From: Janthinobacterium sp. LM6 | Lineage (GTDB): Bacteria; Pseudomonadota; Gammaproteobacteria; Burkholderiales; Burkholderiaceae_D | Assembly (NCBI RefSeq): GCF_002002885.1 | Contig: NZ_CP019510.1 | Location: forward strand, 4,588,001 to 4,652,000 | Direction: 5' to 3' | DNA: 64,000 bases | Part shown: in pieces, positions 26,504 through 35,120 of the stretch | Position numbering within the stretch: the first letter of the stretch is position 1 | Layout: the number at the start of each line of letters is the position of its first letter | The notes under the pieces: generated by a model | Told to the model about the DNA's origin: nothing | Databases searched by the model: none | What the model saw: only the letters and a program-made list of their open reading frames with translations | Translations under genes and position numbers: made by a program

Positions 26504-27970
26504 TCAGGACTTGCCCCCGATGCTGGCGGCGCCGCGGGCGCGGGCCAGGCTTGAGCGTGCGCCAGCCACCGCGCGCAGGCGTTCTTCCAGGTAGGCGCTC
26601 ACGCGGGGATGCTGGCTGAAGGCGACGTTGAAGCGGATGTGCTGGTCGGGCGTGTCGTTAGCCGAGAACGCGGCGCCGCGCATCAGCAGGATCTTGTTGC
26701 GGTAGGCGTCCTGCACCAGCAAGTCCACGTCCAGCCCTTCGGGCATGCTGCCCCACAGGAAAATGCCGGCGTCGCCGGGCTGCTCGAACAGCACGCCGGC
26801 CGCGCTCAATTGCCGCGTGCTGGCGTTACGCGCCACCATGATCTTGCGTTGCAGCCGCTCCAGGTGCTTGCGCAGGTTGCCGGCTTTGAGCACTTCCAGC
26901 AACACATATTCGTTCAACGCAGGCAAAGTCATGATGGCGTGGATCTTGGTGCGCATCAGCAGCTTGAGCAAGGCGGGTGCCGCGGCCAGGTAGCCCATGC
27001 GCAGGGCCGGGCTCAGCGCCTTGCACAGGCTGGAATAGTAGATCACGCCGTCCAGCCCGGACAGCGATGCCAGCCGCGTGCTGTGGCCGGGCTGGAAATG
27101 GCCGTGCACGTCGTCTTCGGCGATCAGGAAGCCATGCTGCTGCGCCAGGATCAGCACCTTGTGCAGGTTGGCGGCGCTGCTGCTCCACCCGGTGGGGTTG
27201 TGCAAGGCCGTCTGCACGAACAGCAGGCGCGGACGGTGCGCGCGGCAGGCCGCGTCCAGCTCGTCCAGGTCGAGGCCGTCGGGACGGCGCTTAATCGGCA
27301 CCAGGCGCACGCCGTCCTGGCGCAGCCTGCCGAACATCAGGAAGTATCCGGGGTCTTCCACCAGCACCGTATCGCCGGGCTGCAGGAAGGTGCGGCAGAT
27401 CAGGTCGATGGCATGGGTGCCGCCGAACGTGGTGAGGATGTGGCCGGCGTCCGCGGCGATGCCGATGCCGCGCAACAGCAGCGCGATCTGCTCGCGCAGT
27501 TCGGCCAGCCCTTGCGGCGGACAGCGCGAGGCCATGCCGGCCGCGCTGCGCGCCAGGCCACGCTGCACCGCGGCCGCCGGCAGCGCGTCCTGCAGCCAGG
27601 TGGGCGGCAAGGCGCCGCTGCTGGCCAGCAGCACGCCCGGCCGCTGGTCGTTCACTTGCTGGCTCAGCCAGACCGGCTCCTGCTCCTGGCCCGCTTCCAG
27701 CGCCACCTCGTCGGGAATGGCGCTGCCGGCGTCAGCTGGCGTGCAGACGAAGAAGCCCGTCGTGCCGTGCGTATCGATGACGCCGGCGGCCACCAGCCTG
27801 TCATACGCCACCACCACGGTGTTGGTGCTCACCGCGAGTTGCGTGGCGAGCTGGCGGATCGACGGCAGCCTGGTCCCGCCAGGCAGGACGCGTTGCGCGA
27901 TCTGCTGGCGCAAGGCGGCTTCGATCTGCTGGAACAGGGCGACGGGGGAGGAACGGTCGATGGCGAACAT
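26504..27970 (-). CDS. MocR/PdxR-type regulator (GntR HTH fused to aminotransferase fold)
   Basis: A 488-residue protein. Residues 1-75 are a GntR winged helix (LPSIRQLATQLAVSTNTVVVAYDRLVAAG), and about 110-470 an aspartate aminotransferase-like domain with the PLP lysine in SSLCKALSPALRMGYLAA. MocR proteins use PLP as effector. The start lies about 10 bases after the LysE-family stop, so the two are probably cotranscribed. It may regulate that exporter or a pyridoxal or amino-acid pathway. Confidence 0.92.
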   Translation of the reverse strand: MFAIDRSSPVALFQQIEAALRQQIAQRVLPGGTRLPSIRQLATQLAVSTNTVVVAYDRLVAAGVIDTHGTTGFFVCTPADAGSAIPDEVALEAGQEQEPVWLSQQVNDQRPGVLLASSGALPPTWLQDALPAAAVQRGLARSAAGMASRCPPQGLAELREQIALLLRGIGIAADAGHILTTFGGTHAIDLICRTFLQPGDTVLVEDPGYFLMFGRLRQDGVRLVPIKRRPDGLDLDELDAACRAHRPRLLFVQTALHNPTGWSSSAANLHKVLILAQQHGFLIAEDDVHGHFQPGHSTRLASLSGLDGVIYYSSLCKALSPALRMGYLAAAPALLKLLMRTKIHAIMTLPALNEYVLLEVLKAGNLRKHLERLQRKIMVARNASTRQLSAAGVLFEQPGDAGIFLWGSMPEGLDVDLLVQDAYRNKILLMRGAAFSANDTPDQHIRFNVAFSQHPRVSAYLEERLRAVAGARSSLARARGAASIGGKS

Positions 27971-27979
27971 GGTGCCAGT

Positions 27980-28564
27980 CTAGCGTAAAAACGTCACGGC
28001 GAGGACCAGCAGGACGGCCCCCATCGCCAGATTGAAGATGCGCTGGTTGCGGGGCGCTTTCAGCACGCCGCGGATCGAGACGCCGAACAGCGCCCACATG
28101 GCGTTGCACGGCGTGCCCACCACGGTGCCGGTCACGGACACCAGCAGCGCGCTGGCGAGCATGTTGCCCTGCGCAGGCATGAAGACGGACGCCATGGTGA
28201 CAGCCTTGAGCCAGCTCTTCGGGTTCAGCGCCTGAAACAGCGCCGCCTGCGCAAACGACACGGCCTTCGGCGCGCTGCTTCCCGCCACCGAGGCGCCGGC
28301 CAGCTTCCAGGCCAGGAACATCAGGTACAGCGCGCCCGCGATCCGCAGCAACTGCTGCGCCATCGGGTACGCGACGAACACGCTGCCCAGCCCCACGCAC
28401 ATGAGCACGGTCTGCACAAAGATGCCGGCCTGGATGCCGAGGATCACCGGCAGCGCGCCGCGATAGCCGAAATTGGCGCCGGTGGTGGCCAGCATGACGT
28501 TGTTCGGACCGGGGGTGGCGGACATCACAAAGCAATAGCTCATCAGGGGCAGAAGTTCGGTCAT
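27980..28564 (-). CDS. LysE/RhtB family amino-acid exporter
   Basis: A 194-residue membrane protein with about six hydrophobic segments and the family hallmark SATPGPNNVMLATTGANFGYRG in the first third. LysE/RhtB proteins export amino acids or related compounds. The MocR regulator follows in the same direction. Substrate not predictable. Confidence 0.92.
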   Translation of the reverse strand: MTELLPLMSYCFVMSATPGPNNVMLATTGANFGYRGALPVILGIQAGIFVQTVLMCVGLGSVFVAYPMAQQLLRIAGALYLMFLAWKLAGASVAGSSAPKAVSFAQAALFQALNPKSWLKAVTMASVFMPAQGNMLASALLVSVTGTVVGTPCNAMWALFGVSIRGVLKAPRNQRIFNLAMGAVLLVLAVTFLR

Positions 28565-28743
28565 GGCAGGCAGTCGCAGCGTGGAGAAGGCCCCAGTCTA
28601 GAAGCGCGGCACGCCAGCGACAAGGCACAAGGCAGCGCGTACAGGCACATGCTGTATCAGTCGGACGACTGCTACAGCGGCGATACAGGCCGCGCCATTT
28701 CAGACATCCTGACCAAACCAGGCAGGCGTGGACACCGTCTCCG

Positions 28744-29229
28744 TCAGTCCGGGGAACTGATGCGCTTGTCCAGCGGCCTCGCGTTGAGCGCATCGGCGGC
28801 CCGGTCCACGAATTGCCTGACGTCTCCCACCTCGGCAAACAGGCCGGCATAGGCCGCCCGTATCAGCACCGTGCACTGCTCGAATTTCGCCAACTGCGAC
28901 AAGCCTTCATCGGTGGGCATAAATAGCCGTCGCCGGGCATCGTTGTCATCGTTCCGATACCGTATGAGGCCCAGGCGGAGCAGCTTGGGTATCTTTTGCA
29001 TGACCAGCTGGTGCGAATGTCCGAGTTCGCGCGCCAGATCCGAGGCGGAGGCCGAGCCGAGCGTTGCCAGAACAGTCATCAGCGAACAGGAGCGAACCGG
29101 GATGACGATCCCCATCGTATCGAAGACCGTCTTGGATTGCTCGGCGATCAGGACGCTCAGCCGTTCGACGGCGCGGCCGAGGAACACGGCGTCATCGATC
29201 GCGGCCGGGTGAAGTGTCTCTTTAGTCAA
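28744..29229 (-). CDS. MarR-family regulator
   Basis: A 161-residue protein with a MarR winged helix at about 35-125 (SASDLARELGHSHQLVMQKI, then the wing RYRNDDNDARRRLFMPT). It begins at a TTG that overlaps the end of the S41 peptidase gene by eight bases; GAGG lies about ten bases ahead. The operon it shares with the peptidase has a 24-bp MarR-like palindrome in its promoter, so it probably represses its own operon. Confidence 0.85.
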   Translation of the reverse strand: MTKETLHPAAIDDAVFLGRAVERLSVLIAEQSKTVFDTMGIVIPVRSCSLMTVLATLGSASASDLARELGHSHQLVMQKIPKLLRLGLIRYRNDDNDARRRLFMPTDEGLSQLAKFEQCTVLIRAAYAGLFAEVGDVRQFVDRAADALNARPLDKRISSPD

Positions 29230-30553
29230 GGCGCTTGTACCTCTGGATGCTGCCGTCCTTGTTCACGCGTTCCAGCTCCGTCACTTTCCCGCGTGAAACA
29301 TTCAAGCGGTATCGAAAATCCGACACGCCTTCCACCGCGAACAGGTTGGGACCGATCGGCTCAAGCGCGACCCGGAGCCGTTCGCGCCAGAGATAGTAGA
29401 GCGTGCCATTGTCCAGGACGAGCTGGCGGCCTTCATATTTTCCGGCCGCTTTCGCCAACAGCCCGGCATCGGCGTGCGGGCGCTCGATCGCTGCCGTCAA
29501 GCCGGGGAGCAGCCAGGCCAGTTCGGTTCGCCTGGCCTCATCGGTCTTCGCCAGATTTTCAAGCGCCAGCTTGTGCGCCAGCGGCAGCGCGCGAATCGAG
29601 GGGCTGGCGATATCGGGTTGCACGCCGGTTCCTTCGAAATCGCCATGCTCCACGGGATCCTGGATCTGGCCGATCGGTACTTGCACGAAGAAATCGTCGT
29701 TGAGCGGCTTGCGTGCGACCGGATGCGCACCGCCGGCGGTGCGTTCCCCGATCAGTGTCGCTCGCCCGAGCTTCTTCATCGCATAGGAAAACCATTCTGC
29801 GGAGGAAAACGACGTGGAGCCGGTCAGGATATACACGGGCTTGTCCACCATGCGCTTGCCCGGCAGGCCCGGCAGCACCCATTGCCCGCGCTGGATACGC
29901 TTGCCATCCTCATTATAATAATAGTCAAAGAGCAGCTGGTCTTTCTCGCTGGAGAAGAAATAGCTCGCCAGGAATTGCGCCATTTCCAGATGTCCGCCAT
30001 TGTTATAGCGCAAATCGATGATAACGGCATCCGTATTGCCGACGAAGCGCATAACGGACGCCGCCGTATCATAGGCAAGCTCGGGATCGGCAAAATAGCT
30101 GAAGCGTATATAACCGACATTTCCCTTCAGGCGGGCGACCTCGTCGAAACCGAAATTGGTCTCCTCCAGCCTGCGCGATTCTTCTTTTCGTATACTGGCC
30201 TTGAGCGCCGGATCGGCCTTTGCCTTGAATTCCGCGATCCATTTTGGGTCGGCACCCACGAAAAAATGCAGGTCGCCGCTGACTTTGATGAGATCGTCCG
30301 TCAGCTTGCTCGCGAACTCTGCCTGCGTCGCCGCCGAATCATAAACGCCCTTTGTCAGATGCTCCTGAAGCACCGGCGCAATTTTTTTTGCGATGTCGGG
30401 AAACGCGTAGTTTGCATTCAAGGTGCTATTGAGGGAAGCGATGACCGCACCCTTTTCGTCTCGCGAGATGCCCGGTACCTCGGCAAAAGCGCCCGGTGCG
30501 CACATGATGGACAACGCCGACAGCGTTTGAAGCAGACATAAGTGATAACGCAT
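29222..30553 (-). CDS. S41 family (C-terminal processing-like) peptidase, secreted
   Basis: A 443-residue protein with a signal peptide cleaved near FAEVPG, an N-terminal helical domain like that of IRBP/tricorn-type S41 proteins, and the S41 core: YIRFSYFADPE, VIIDLRYNNGG, the catalytic serine in GSTSFSSAEWFSYAM and the lysine-side GERTAGGAHP. The last 110 residues form a separate beta domain. No PDZ domain is obvious. Base composition is AT-richer than its neighbours (30001-30060 is 50% G+C). The start at 30553 is downstream of the operator; the in-frame ATG at 30586 abuts the palindrome and has no ribosome site. Confidence 0.9.
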   Translation of the reverse strand: MRYHLCLLQTLSALSIMCAPGAFAEVPGISRDEKGAVIASLNSTLNANYAFPDIAKKIAPVLQEHLTKGVYDSAATQAEFASKLTDDLIKVSGDLHFFVGADPKWIAEFKAKADPALKASIRKEESRRLEETNFGFDEVARLKGNVGYIRFSYFADPELAYDTAASVMRFVGNTDAVIIDLRYNNGGHLEMAQFLASYFFSSEKDQLLFDYYYNEDGKRIQRGQWVLPGLPGKRMVDKPVYILTGSTSFSSAEWFSYAMKKLGRATLIGERTAGGAHPVARKPLNDDFFVQVPIGQIQDPVEHGDFEGTGVQPDIASPSIRALPLAHKLALENLAKTDEARRTELAWLLPGLTAAIERPHADAGLLAKAAGKYEGRQLVLDNGTLYYLWRERLRVALEPIGPNLFAVEGVSDFRYRLNVSRGKVTELERVNKDGSIQRYKRLD

Positions 30554-30586
30554 TCTAATGTTTCCCCCTCGGTGAGATTCGATCAT

Positions 30587-30610
30587 ACAATATATTGCGC
30601 AACATATTGT
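30587..30610. promoter_or_regulatory. 24-bp MarR-type operator
   Basis: Arms ACAATATATTG (30587-30597) and CAACATATTGT (30600-30610) are complementary except at one position, with two bases between. Size, AT-richness and position 34 bases ahead of the S41-marR operon fit a MarR dimer site covering the promoter. Confidence 0.75.
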
Positions 30611-30866
30611 AGAAAAATCAAATCACCTCGATAAGGGAAGCAAACAACATCCGCTTCCGTCCGATCTGTTCTCGCCAGAAGGGTGCTTCGGCCAGCGCTT
30701 TCAGATTCAACGCTTCAGTGGCAGCCTCTGGCCGGCCATCGTCATTCGCAGCTTCCGCCGATAGCGGACAGTCGGAATGATTCAGTGCACGACGTTGCTG
30801 CCTTCAGAGCAAGCTGGCGGTGTCGTCCGGCGCTGCACGCCCCGCTGCGCGCCCTCCTCCTGCCAT
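30611..30866. other. Intergenic stretch between the S41 operator and the DUF4153 gene
   Basis: Together with the leader and operator this makes about 310 bases without a gene. I see no start with a ribosome site, no RNA motif and no clear repeat. The part at 30680-30780 has no recognisable coding signal and may be decayed sequence at the edge of an acquired segment. Confidence 0.4.
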
Positions 30867-32711
30867 TTACGGGGCCGGCGCCGTCTCGTCCGGGCAGCTG
30901 ACCTCGTCCTCCGGCGTATACAAGGTCATCGGCACGCGCTGGCCGTCCACTTCCAGCTCGCGCACCTTCGGCGGCACCAGCTGGAATTGGCCCGCTTGCA
31001 GCTTCTCGCGCAGGGGCTTGCAGCGCAGGGCATCGGTGGGGATTTGCCCGCGCGCGGTCCAGCTGCCGTCGTCTTTTTCCGCCAGCAACACCGACGAGGC
31101 GCGCGGATCATTGCTGATCAGCAACACGTCCTGCTTGCCGTCGCCATCGAAATCGAGCAGGTAGGCGTCGCACTGCGGCCCTGCCCGCTTCAGGCAGGCG
31201 GGCAGGCGCCAGGCTGGGCCCACTTGCGTCCAGTCCTGGCGCAGGAAACTGTCCGGCAGCTTCGCCGTGGCCGGGCGCAGGGTCAGGTTGATCGACACGT
31301 CGCTCAGCGCGCCCGTCTCGTCGAGGCGGTTCTGGCGCTTGAGCATGGCCTCGGCGCGCGCCCGCACGATGGCCGCATCCGGGCCCGTCGTGCGTTTCGT
31401 CAATTCCTGCAAGGCCGCCTGGCCATAGCGGGCGCCCTGGAAGCGCAGGTATTCGAAATCGAACTTGTCCACGCCTATCTTGCCGCTGTCCAGGCGCGCC
31501 ATCTGGCTGGCCACGGAAATGCGCGCCGGGTCCGCCAGCGGCGAGAACAGGGCGAACAGCACCAGCAGGGTAACAAAGGCGGTGGCCACGTTGACGTTGG
31601 CGATCAGGTGCAGCCAGTCGCCATACTTGCTGGCCGCCCAGGCATAGCCGGCGGCGTAGCAGGTGGCGACCAGCAGGCAGGCGGCCGCGATCAGGCGGTC
31701 GGAGGTCCAGCCGTGCGACATCACGCGCAAGGTCAGCGCATAGATGGCGATGCCCACCACCCACGGCAGCAGCAGGCAGGCCAGGCGCGTGCCCAGGCGG
31801 ATGCCGCGCGCCACGCCATGGCCCACTTCGCCATTCTGGAAGGCGGCATTGATCAGCACCACCAGCACGCCGGCCATGCCCAGCAGCACGGACGCCGCAT
31901 GGCGCGTGGCCCACAGGCGCTCGAAGCCGATGAAGGGCAAGGTCAGCAGGAAACCGGAAACGAGCACGGCGGCAATCGGCATCAGCCACGACAGCAGTAC
32001 CAGCAGCAAGGTGCGGATGCCGCGCACGATGGACGGGCGCACGTCCGTGATGTGGATGGCGAAGGAAAACGCGAAGCAGATGACGGGAATCACGAACCAG
32101 GCCTGGCCCAGCAGCTTTTTCAGGAAACTGAGCTTAATCAGCAGAAACAATTGCCCGCCCAGCCACAGCACCAGCCACAGGCCCAGCACGAACAGCAGGG
32201 AAAACAGCAATTGAATGCCCAGCTTCCAGGCGATTTCAAAGTAGGTCGGGTAGCGGGCGATGCGCTGGCCATCCTGGGCGCTGGCCAGCACCAGCGCGTG
32301 GGCGATATAAAACCCCACCACGCAAAAACCGAACAGCTGGGCCGAAATCACGCGCAGCGGCGCGCCCGGCTTGTAGTTGCCCCAGATCACGTGCTCGGCG
32401 CCGCGCGCCACGTCGTGCCAGGCCAGCACGGCCAGCACGACGGCCGCGCCCGCCATCCACAGGGCGATGCGCTTGAGGGACATGTGGCCCAGGCTGGACA
32501 CCAGCAGGATGGGCAACAGCAAGCTGATCAGCATCAACGGACCCAGCAGATAGGCTTCCGTGGCGGGCCACACCTTGTCTTGCGCCGTGCTGTACAGCCA
32601 GTACAGCAGCAAGCCTTGCAGCAGGCCCGTCACCAGGCGCGTCACCGCGATGCGCGGCGCCACCACCGGATCGAGCAAAGCCATGTTTTTTCCTGCCGCA
32701 TCCTGCTGCAT
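30867..32711 (-). CDS. DUF4153 multi-pass membrane protein
   Basis: A 614-residue protein with about twelve hydrophobic segments in the first 400 residues, of the DUF4153 type, and a soluble C-terminal region of some 200 residues containing an FG-GAP/EF-hand-like calcium loop (LDFDGDGKQDVLLI). I set the start at the ATG at 32711 because AAGGGA lies six bases ahead; the frame stays open to 32789. Function unknown; the family is often found with sensor genes. Confidence 0.85.
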   Translation of the reverse strand: MQQDAAGKNMALLDPVVAPRIAVTRLVTGLLQGLLLYWLYSTAQDKVWPATEAYLLGPLMLISLLLPILLVSSLGHMSLKRIALWMAGAAVVLAVLAWHDVARGAEHVIWGNYKPGAPLRVISAQLFGFCVVGFYIAHALVLASAQDGQRIARYPTYFEIAWKLGIQLLFSLLFVLGLWLVLWLGGQLFLLIKLSFLKKLLGQAWFVIPVICFAFSFAIHITDVRPSIVRGIRTLLLVLLSWLMPIAAVLVSGFLLTLPFIGFERLWATRHAASVLLGMAGVLVVLINAAFQNGEVGHGVARGIRLGTRLACLLLPWVVGIAIYALTLRVMSHGWTSDRLIAAACLLVATCYAAGYAWAASKYGDWLHLIANVNVATAFVTLLVLFALFSPLADPARISVASQMARLDSGKIGVDKFDFEYLRFQGARYGQAALQELTKRTTGPDAAIVRARAEAMLKRQNRLDETGALSDVSINLTLRPATAKLPDSFLRQDWTQVGPAWRLPACLKRAGPQCDAYLLDFDGDGKQDVLLISNDPRASSVLLAEKDDGSWTARGQIPTDALRCKPLREKLQAGQFQLVPPKVRELEVDGQRVPMTLYTPEDEVSCPDETAPAP

Positions 32712-32790
32712 AATCATTCCCTTAGAGTCGTTCATTGCAGGCATTGTTGCACTGCGAGCACGACCATTATTGCATTTCGTTATCGTCATC

Positions 32791-33222
32791 TCAACAGCGA
32801 TTCGCGCGCGCGCCCTTCCCGCACCCCTCGCCGCGGTGCACCGGCAGGCTTTGCGCCAGGCCCCAGGCCAGCTCCGGCACGAGGAACAGCCACAGCAGGG
32901 GCTGGCCCGTCACCAGCAAGGCCCACGCCATCCAGGTGGAAAACAGGTAGCGGGCCGCCGCGTCATAGCGGCCGAAGCGCGGCTGCGGGTCGAGCATGCG
33001 CAGCACCGACCAGACCATCACCACGCTGCCAAACAAGCTGCCGATGAGCACATGAAACGGCTCGAACACCGGCAGCGGCACGCCGCCCAGCGACACATTG
33101 ACGGCGCTCAAGTGCTCGCGCAGCAGCAAAAACGTCCACGGCGTGGTAAACGGGGCAATCATGAGCACATCGTAAATGGCGCTGGCGCGCACCACGCGGC
33201 GGAAGGCGGAAACGGACAACAT
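32791..33222 (-). CDS. Small membrane protein under MerR-type control
   Basis: A 143-residue protein with about four hydrophobic segments (VLMIAPFTTPWTFLLL; HVLIGSLFGSVVMVWSVLRML; STWMAWALLVTGQPLLWLFL). CAGGAGTTGCC precedes the ATG at 33222. The promoter at 33250-33281 has the wide spacer and dyad of MerR-activated promoters and the gene is divergent from a MerR gene. I do not recognise the family. Confidence 0.78.
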   Translation of the reverse strand: MLSVSAFRRVVRASAIYDVLMIAPFTTPWTFLLLREHLSAVNVSLGGVPLPVFEPFHVLIGSLFGSVVMVWSVLRMLDPQPRFGRYDAAARYLFSTWMAWALLVTGQPLLWLFLVPELAWGLAQSLPVHRGEGCGKGARANRC

Positions 33223-33249
33223 GGCAACTCCTGTGTATGGAAAGCATCC

Positions 33250-33281
33250 ATTCTCAAGGCTGGAGTACACTCCATGGTCAA
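33250..33281 (-). promoter_or_regulatory. MerR-type promoter and operator
   Basis: On the minus strand: -35 TTGACC (33276-33281), a 19- or 20-base spacer containing the dyad TGGAGT-GT-ACTCCA (33261-33274), and a -10 TGAGAA or GAGAAT (33250-33256). The over-long spacer with a centred dyad is the hallmark of promoters twisted open by MerR-family activators. Confidence 0.78.
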
Positions 33282-33304
33282 GCATTTTATGAAGGAACAC
33301 TTCC

Positions 33305-33688
33305 ATGCAGATCGGCGAGATGGCGCAGGCGACGGGCTTGAGCCGCGATACCCTGCGCTTCTATGAAAAACGGGGCTTGCTGCGCGCGCGGCGCGGCGCG
33401 AATGGCTACCGCGACTACCCGCCCGAGGCGGCCGACTGGCTGCGCTACCTGCGCACGGCGCAGCAGCTGGGTTTTACGCTGGCGGAAATCGAGGCCGACA
33501 TGCCGCTGCTGGCCGGCGCAGGCGATCCCGCCATGGCGGAACTGCTGCGCGCGGCGCTGGCGCGCAAGCTGGCCGACATCGATGCGCGCATCGCCGGCTT
33601 GACGCAGTTGCGCGGAGAACTGGCGCGGCGGATGGAGCCGCAGGCGGCCGCCTGTCCGTTGCGGGGAAATGCCGACGTCGCCCGCTAA
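33305..33688 (+). CDS. MerR-family regulator
   Basis: A 127-residue regulator. Residues 1-70 are the MerR winged helix (IGEMAQATGLSRDTLRFYEK, GLLRARRGANGYRDY), and about 80-112 the dimerisation coiled coil. There is one C-terminal cysteine (AAACPL), not the two or three of typical metal sensors, so the signal is probably not a thiophilic metal. AAGGA lies eight bases ahead of the ATG. It is divergent from, and probably activates, the small membrane protein gene. Confidence 0.9.
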   Translation: MQIGEMAQATGLSRDTLRFYEKRGLLRARRGANGYRDYPPEAADWLRYLRTAQQLGFTLAEIEADMPLLAGAGDPAMAELLRAALARKLADIDARIAGLTQLRGELARRMEPQAAACPLRGNADVAR

Positions 33689-33745
33689 TTGACTGCCGTG
33701 GCTGCAGTTGCCGGGCGCGGCGTACGCGCACGGTCTCTGAAAAAC

Positions 33746-33778
33746 AAAAACCGCCTGGGCATGGCCGCAGGCGGTTTT
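33746..33778. terminator. Bidirectional hairpin terminator
   Basis: Stem CCGCCTG (33751-33757) and CAGGCGG (33768-33774), flanked by an A run on the left and TTTT on the right. It separates the convergent merR and PEP-CTERM genes and works in both directions. Confidence 0.9.
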
Positions 33779-33798
33779 GACGTGGCGCAAAGCTGGAA

Positions 33799-34440
33799 TT
33801 ACTTGGCGGCCTTGCGGCGGCGCAGGAAACCCATCAGGCCCAGGCCGGCCAGCAGCATGGCGTAGGTTTCCGGTTCCGGCACGGCGGCCATCACGGAAAC
33901 ATTGTCGATCACGGCGCCCGAGTAATTGTCGAACGGCGTGCCGGCCTTGGCGGCGCTGGCAAACGACAGGGTCGCCAGGCCGGTGGTGGCCGCCGTGAAA
34001 CTCAGGGTATTGCTGTACAAGGTGTTCGAGGCGGCGGCCGTCGAGTAGAAATCCCCCGCCACGCCACCGAAATTGACGCTCACGCCCTGGCCTGCGGGGC
34101 CGCCGGAATTGCGCGCCATGTCAAAGGTCAGGCTGTACGTCTGGCCGGCAACAACGCTGAAATTTTGCGACAGGAAACCCGGACCTGGCGTGCCCAGCAA
34201 ATCGACGCTGTAGCCGTTGATGGCGTTATACGCATTGCGGATCAAGTCGATGGAACTGGCGCCCACGGTCCAGCCCGTGATGGCCGACGAACCGCTGTTG
34301 ACGACTTTAAAGCCGCTGTCGAAGGTATAGCCGGAAGCAACCGTTTCAAAATTGCCATTCGTAATCAGATTGACGGGGCTGGCGCTGGCGCTGCCGGCAG
34401 CAAACAGGGCGACAACGGCTGCGATGGTGGCGATTTTCAT
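33799..34440 (-). CDS. PEP-CTERM-anchored surface protein
   Basis: A 213-residue exported protein: signal peptide (cleavage after ASA near residue 20), a beta-sandwich domain of the choice-of-anchor/DUF642-like type (NLITNGNFETV at its start), and a C-terminal PEP-CTERM signal (VPEPETYAMLLAGLGLMGF then RRRK). Exosortase is expected to process it; its gene is not in this window. AAGGAAATCAATAC precedes the ATG at 34440. Confidence 0.93.
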   Translation of the reverse strand: MKIATIAAVVALFAAGSASASPVNLITNGNFETVASGYTFDSGFKVVNSGSSAITGWTVGASSIDLIRNAYNAINGYSVDLLGTPGPGFLSQNFSVVAGQTYSLTFDMARNSGGPAGQGVSVNFGGVAGDFYSTAAASNTLYSNTLSFTAATTGLATLSFASAAKAGTPFDNYSGAVIDNVSVMAAVPEPETYAMLLAGLGLMGFLRRRKAAK

Positions 34441-34593
34441 GTATTGATTTCCTTGCCTTAATGGCATTAAAGTTACCTTAAGTGAAATCATATCCCAGCC
34501 AGGATGAAAATCCAAGAACTTTACAAAAATATATTTAATGTGAGCAATTTGCAACGTCTTCAGGCGCCCTCGCCCCTTCCGGAAGGCGACAGC

Positions 34594-35088
34594 TCAATCA
34601 AGCTCTTGCCGCGCCACCAGGATGCCGTCCGCATCGGCGTAGATCCAGTCGCCCGGATGCACGGCCACGCCGCTGACCTGCACGCGCACGTCGCGCTGGC
34701 CGGCGCCCGTCTTGTTGCTCTTGCGCGGATGCGTGGCCAGGGCGCGCACGCCGATCTGGCAGACATTGATTTCCTCGCTGTCGCGGATGCAGCCATCGAC
34801 GATGATGCCGGCCCAGCCATTGCTTTCGGCCAGCACGCCCAGCTGGCCGCCCACCAGCGCGCGGCGCAGGCTGCCGCCGCCGTCGATCACCAGCACATGG
34901 CCCTGGCCCGGCGTTTCCAGGGTGCTGCGCACAAGCGCATTGTCTTCGAACACGTGCAGGGTGGTGGCGGGGCCGCAAAAGCGCACGCGCTGGCCGAAGG
35001 ACCGGTACACGGGCGGCAGCACGGCCAGGGTGCCATCGTCCAGCATGGCTGCATAGTCGTCGCACAGGTCGGTGGTGGCAAAGGTCAT
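34594..35088 (-). CDS. rraA: RraA family protein
   Basis: A 164-residue protein matching RraA (E. coli 161): [15 protein letters not shown] at the start, the ring-interface [18 protein letters not shown] and the loop [17 protein letters not shown]. RraA binds and restrains RNase E; close relatives are class II aldolases (HMG aldolase) that use the Gly-rich loop and Arg-Asp of CIRDSE, and both families carry these residues. AAGGAATCCCC precedes the ATG. It follows an MFS gene by 32 bases in the same direction. Confidence 0.9.
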   Translation of the reverse strand: MTFATTDLCDDYAAMLDDGTLAVLPPVYRSFGQRVRFCGPATTLHVFEDNALVRSTLETPGQGHVLVIDGGGSLRRALVGGQLGVLAESNGWAGIIVDGCIRDSEEINVCQIGVRALATHPRKSNKTGAGQRDVRVQVSGVAVHPGDWIYADADGILVARQELD

Positions 35089-35120
35089 GGGGATTCCTTT
35101 CGTGGCAGATGGCAACGATT

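Noticed and set aside
30683..30901. 72-codon frame in the gap before the DUF4153 gene
   Set aside because: No ribosome site, no similarity and it overlaps the end of a real gene on the other strand.
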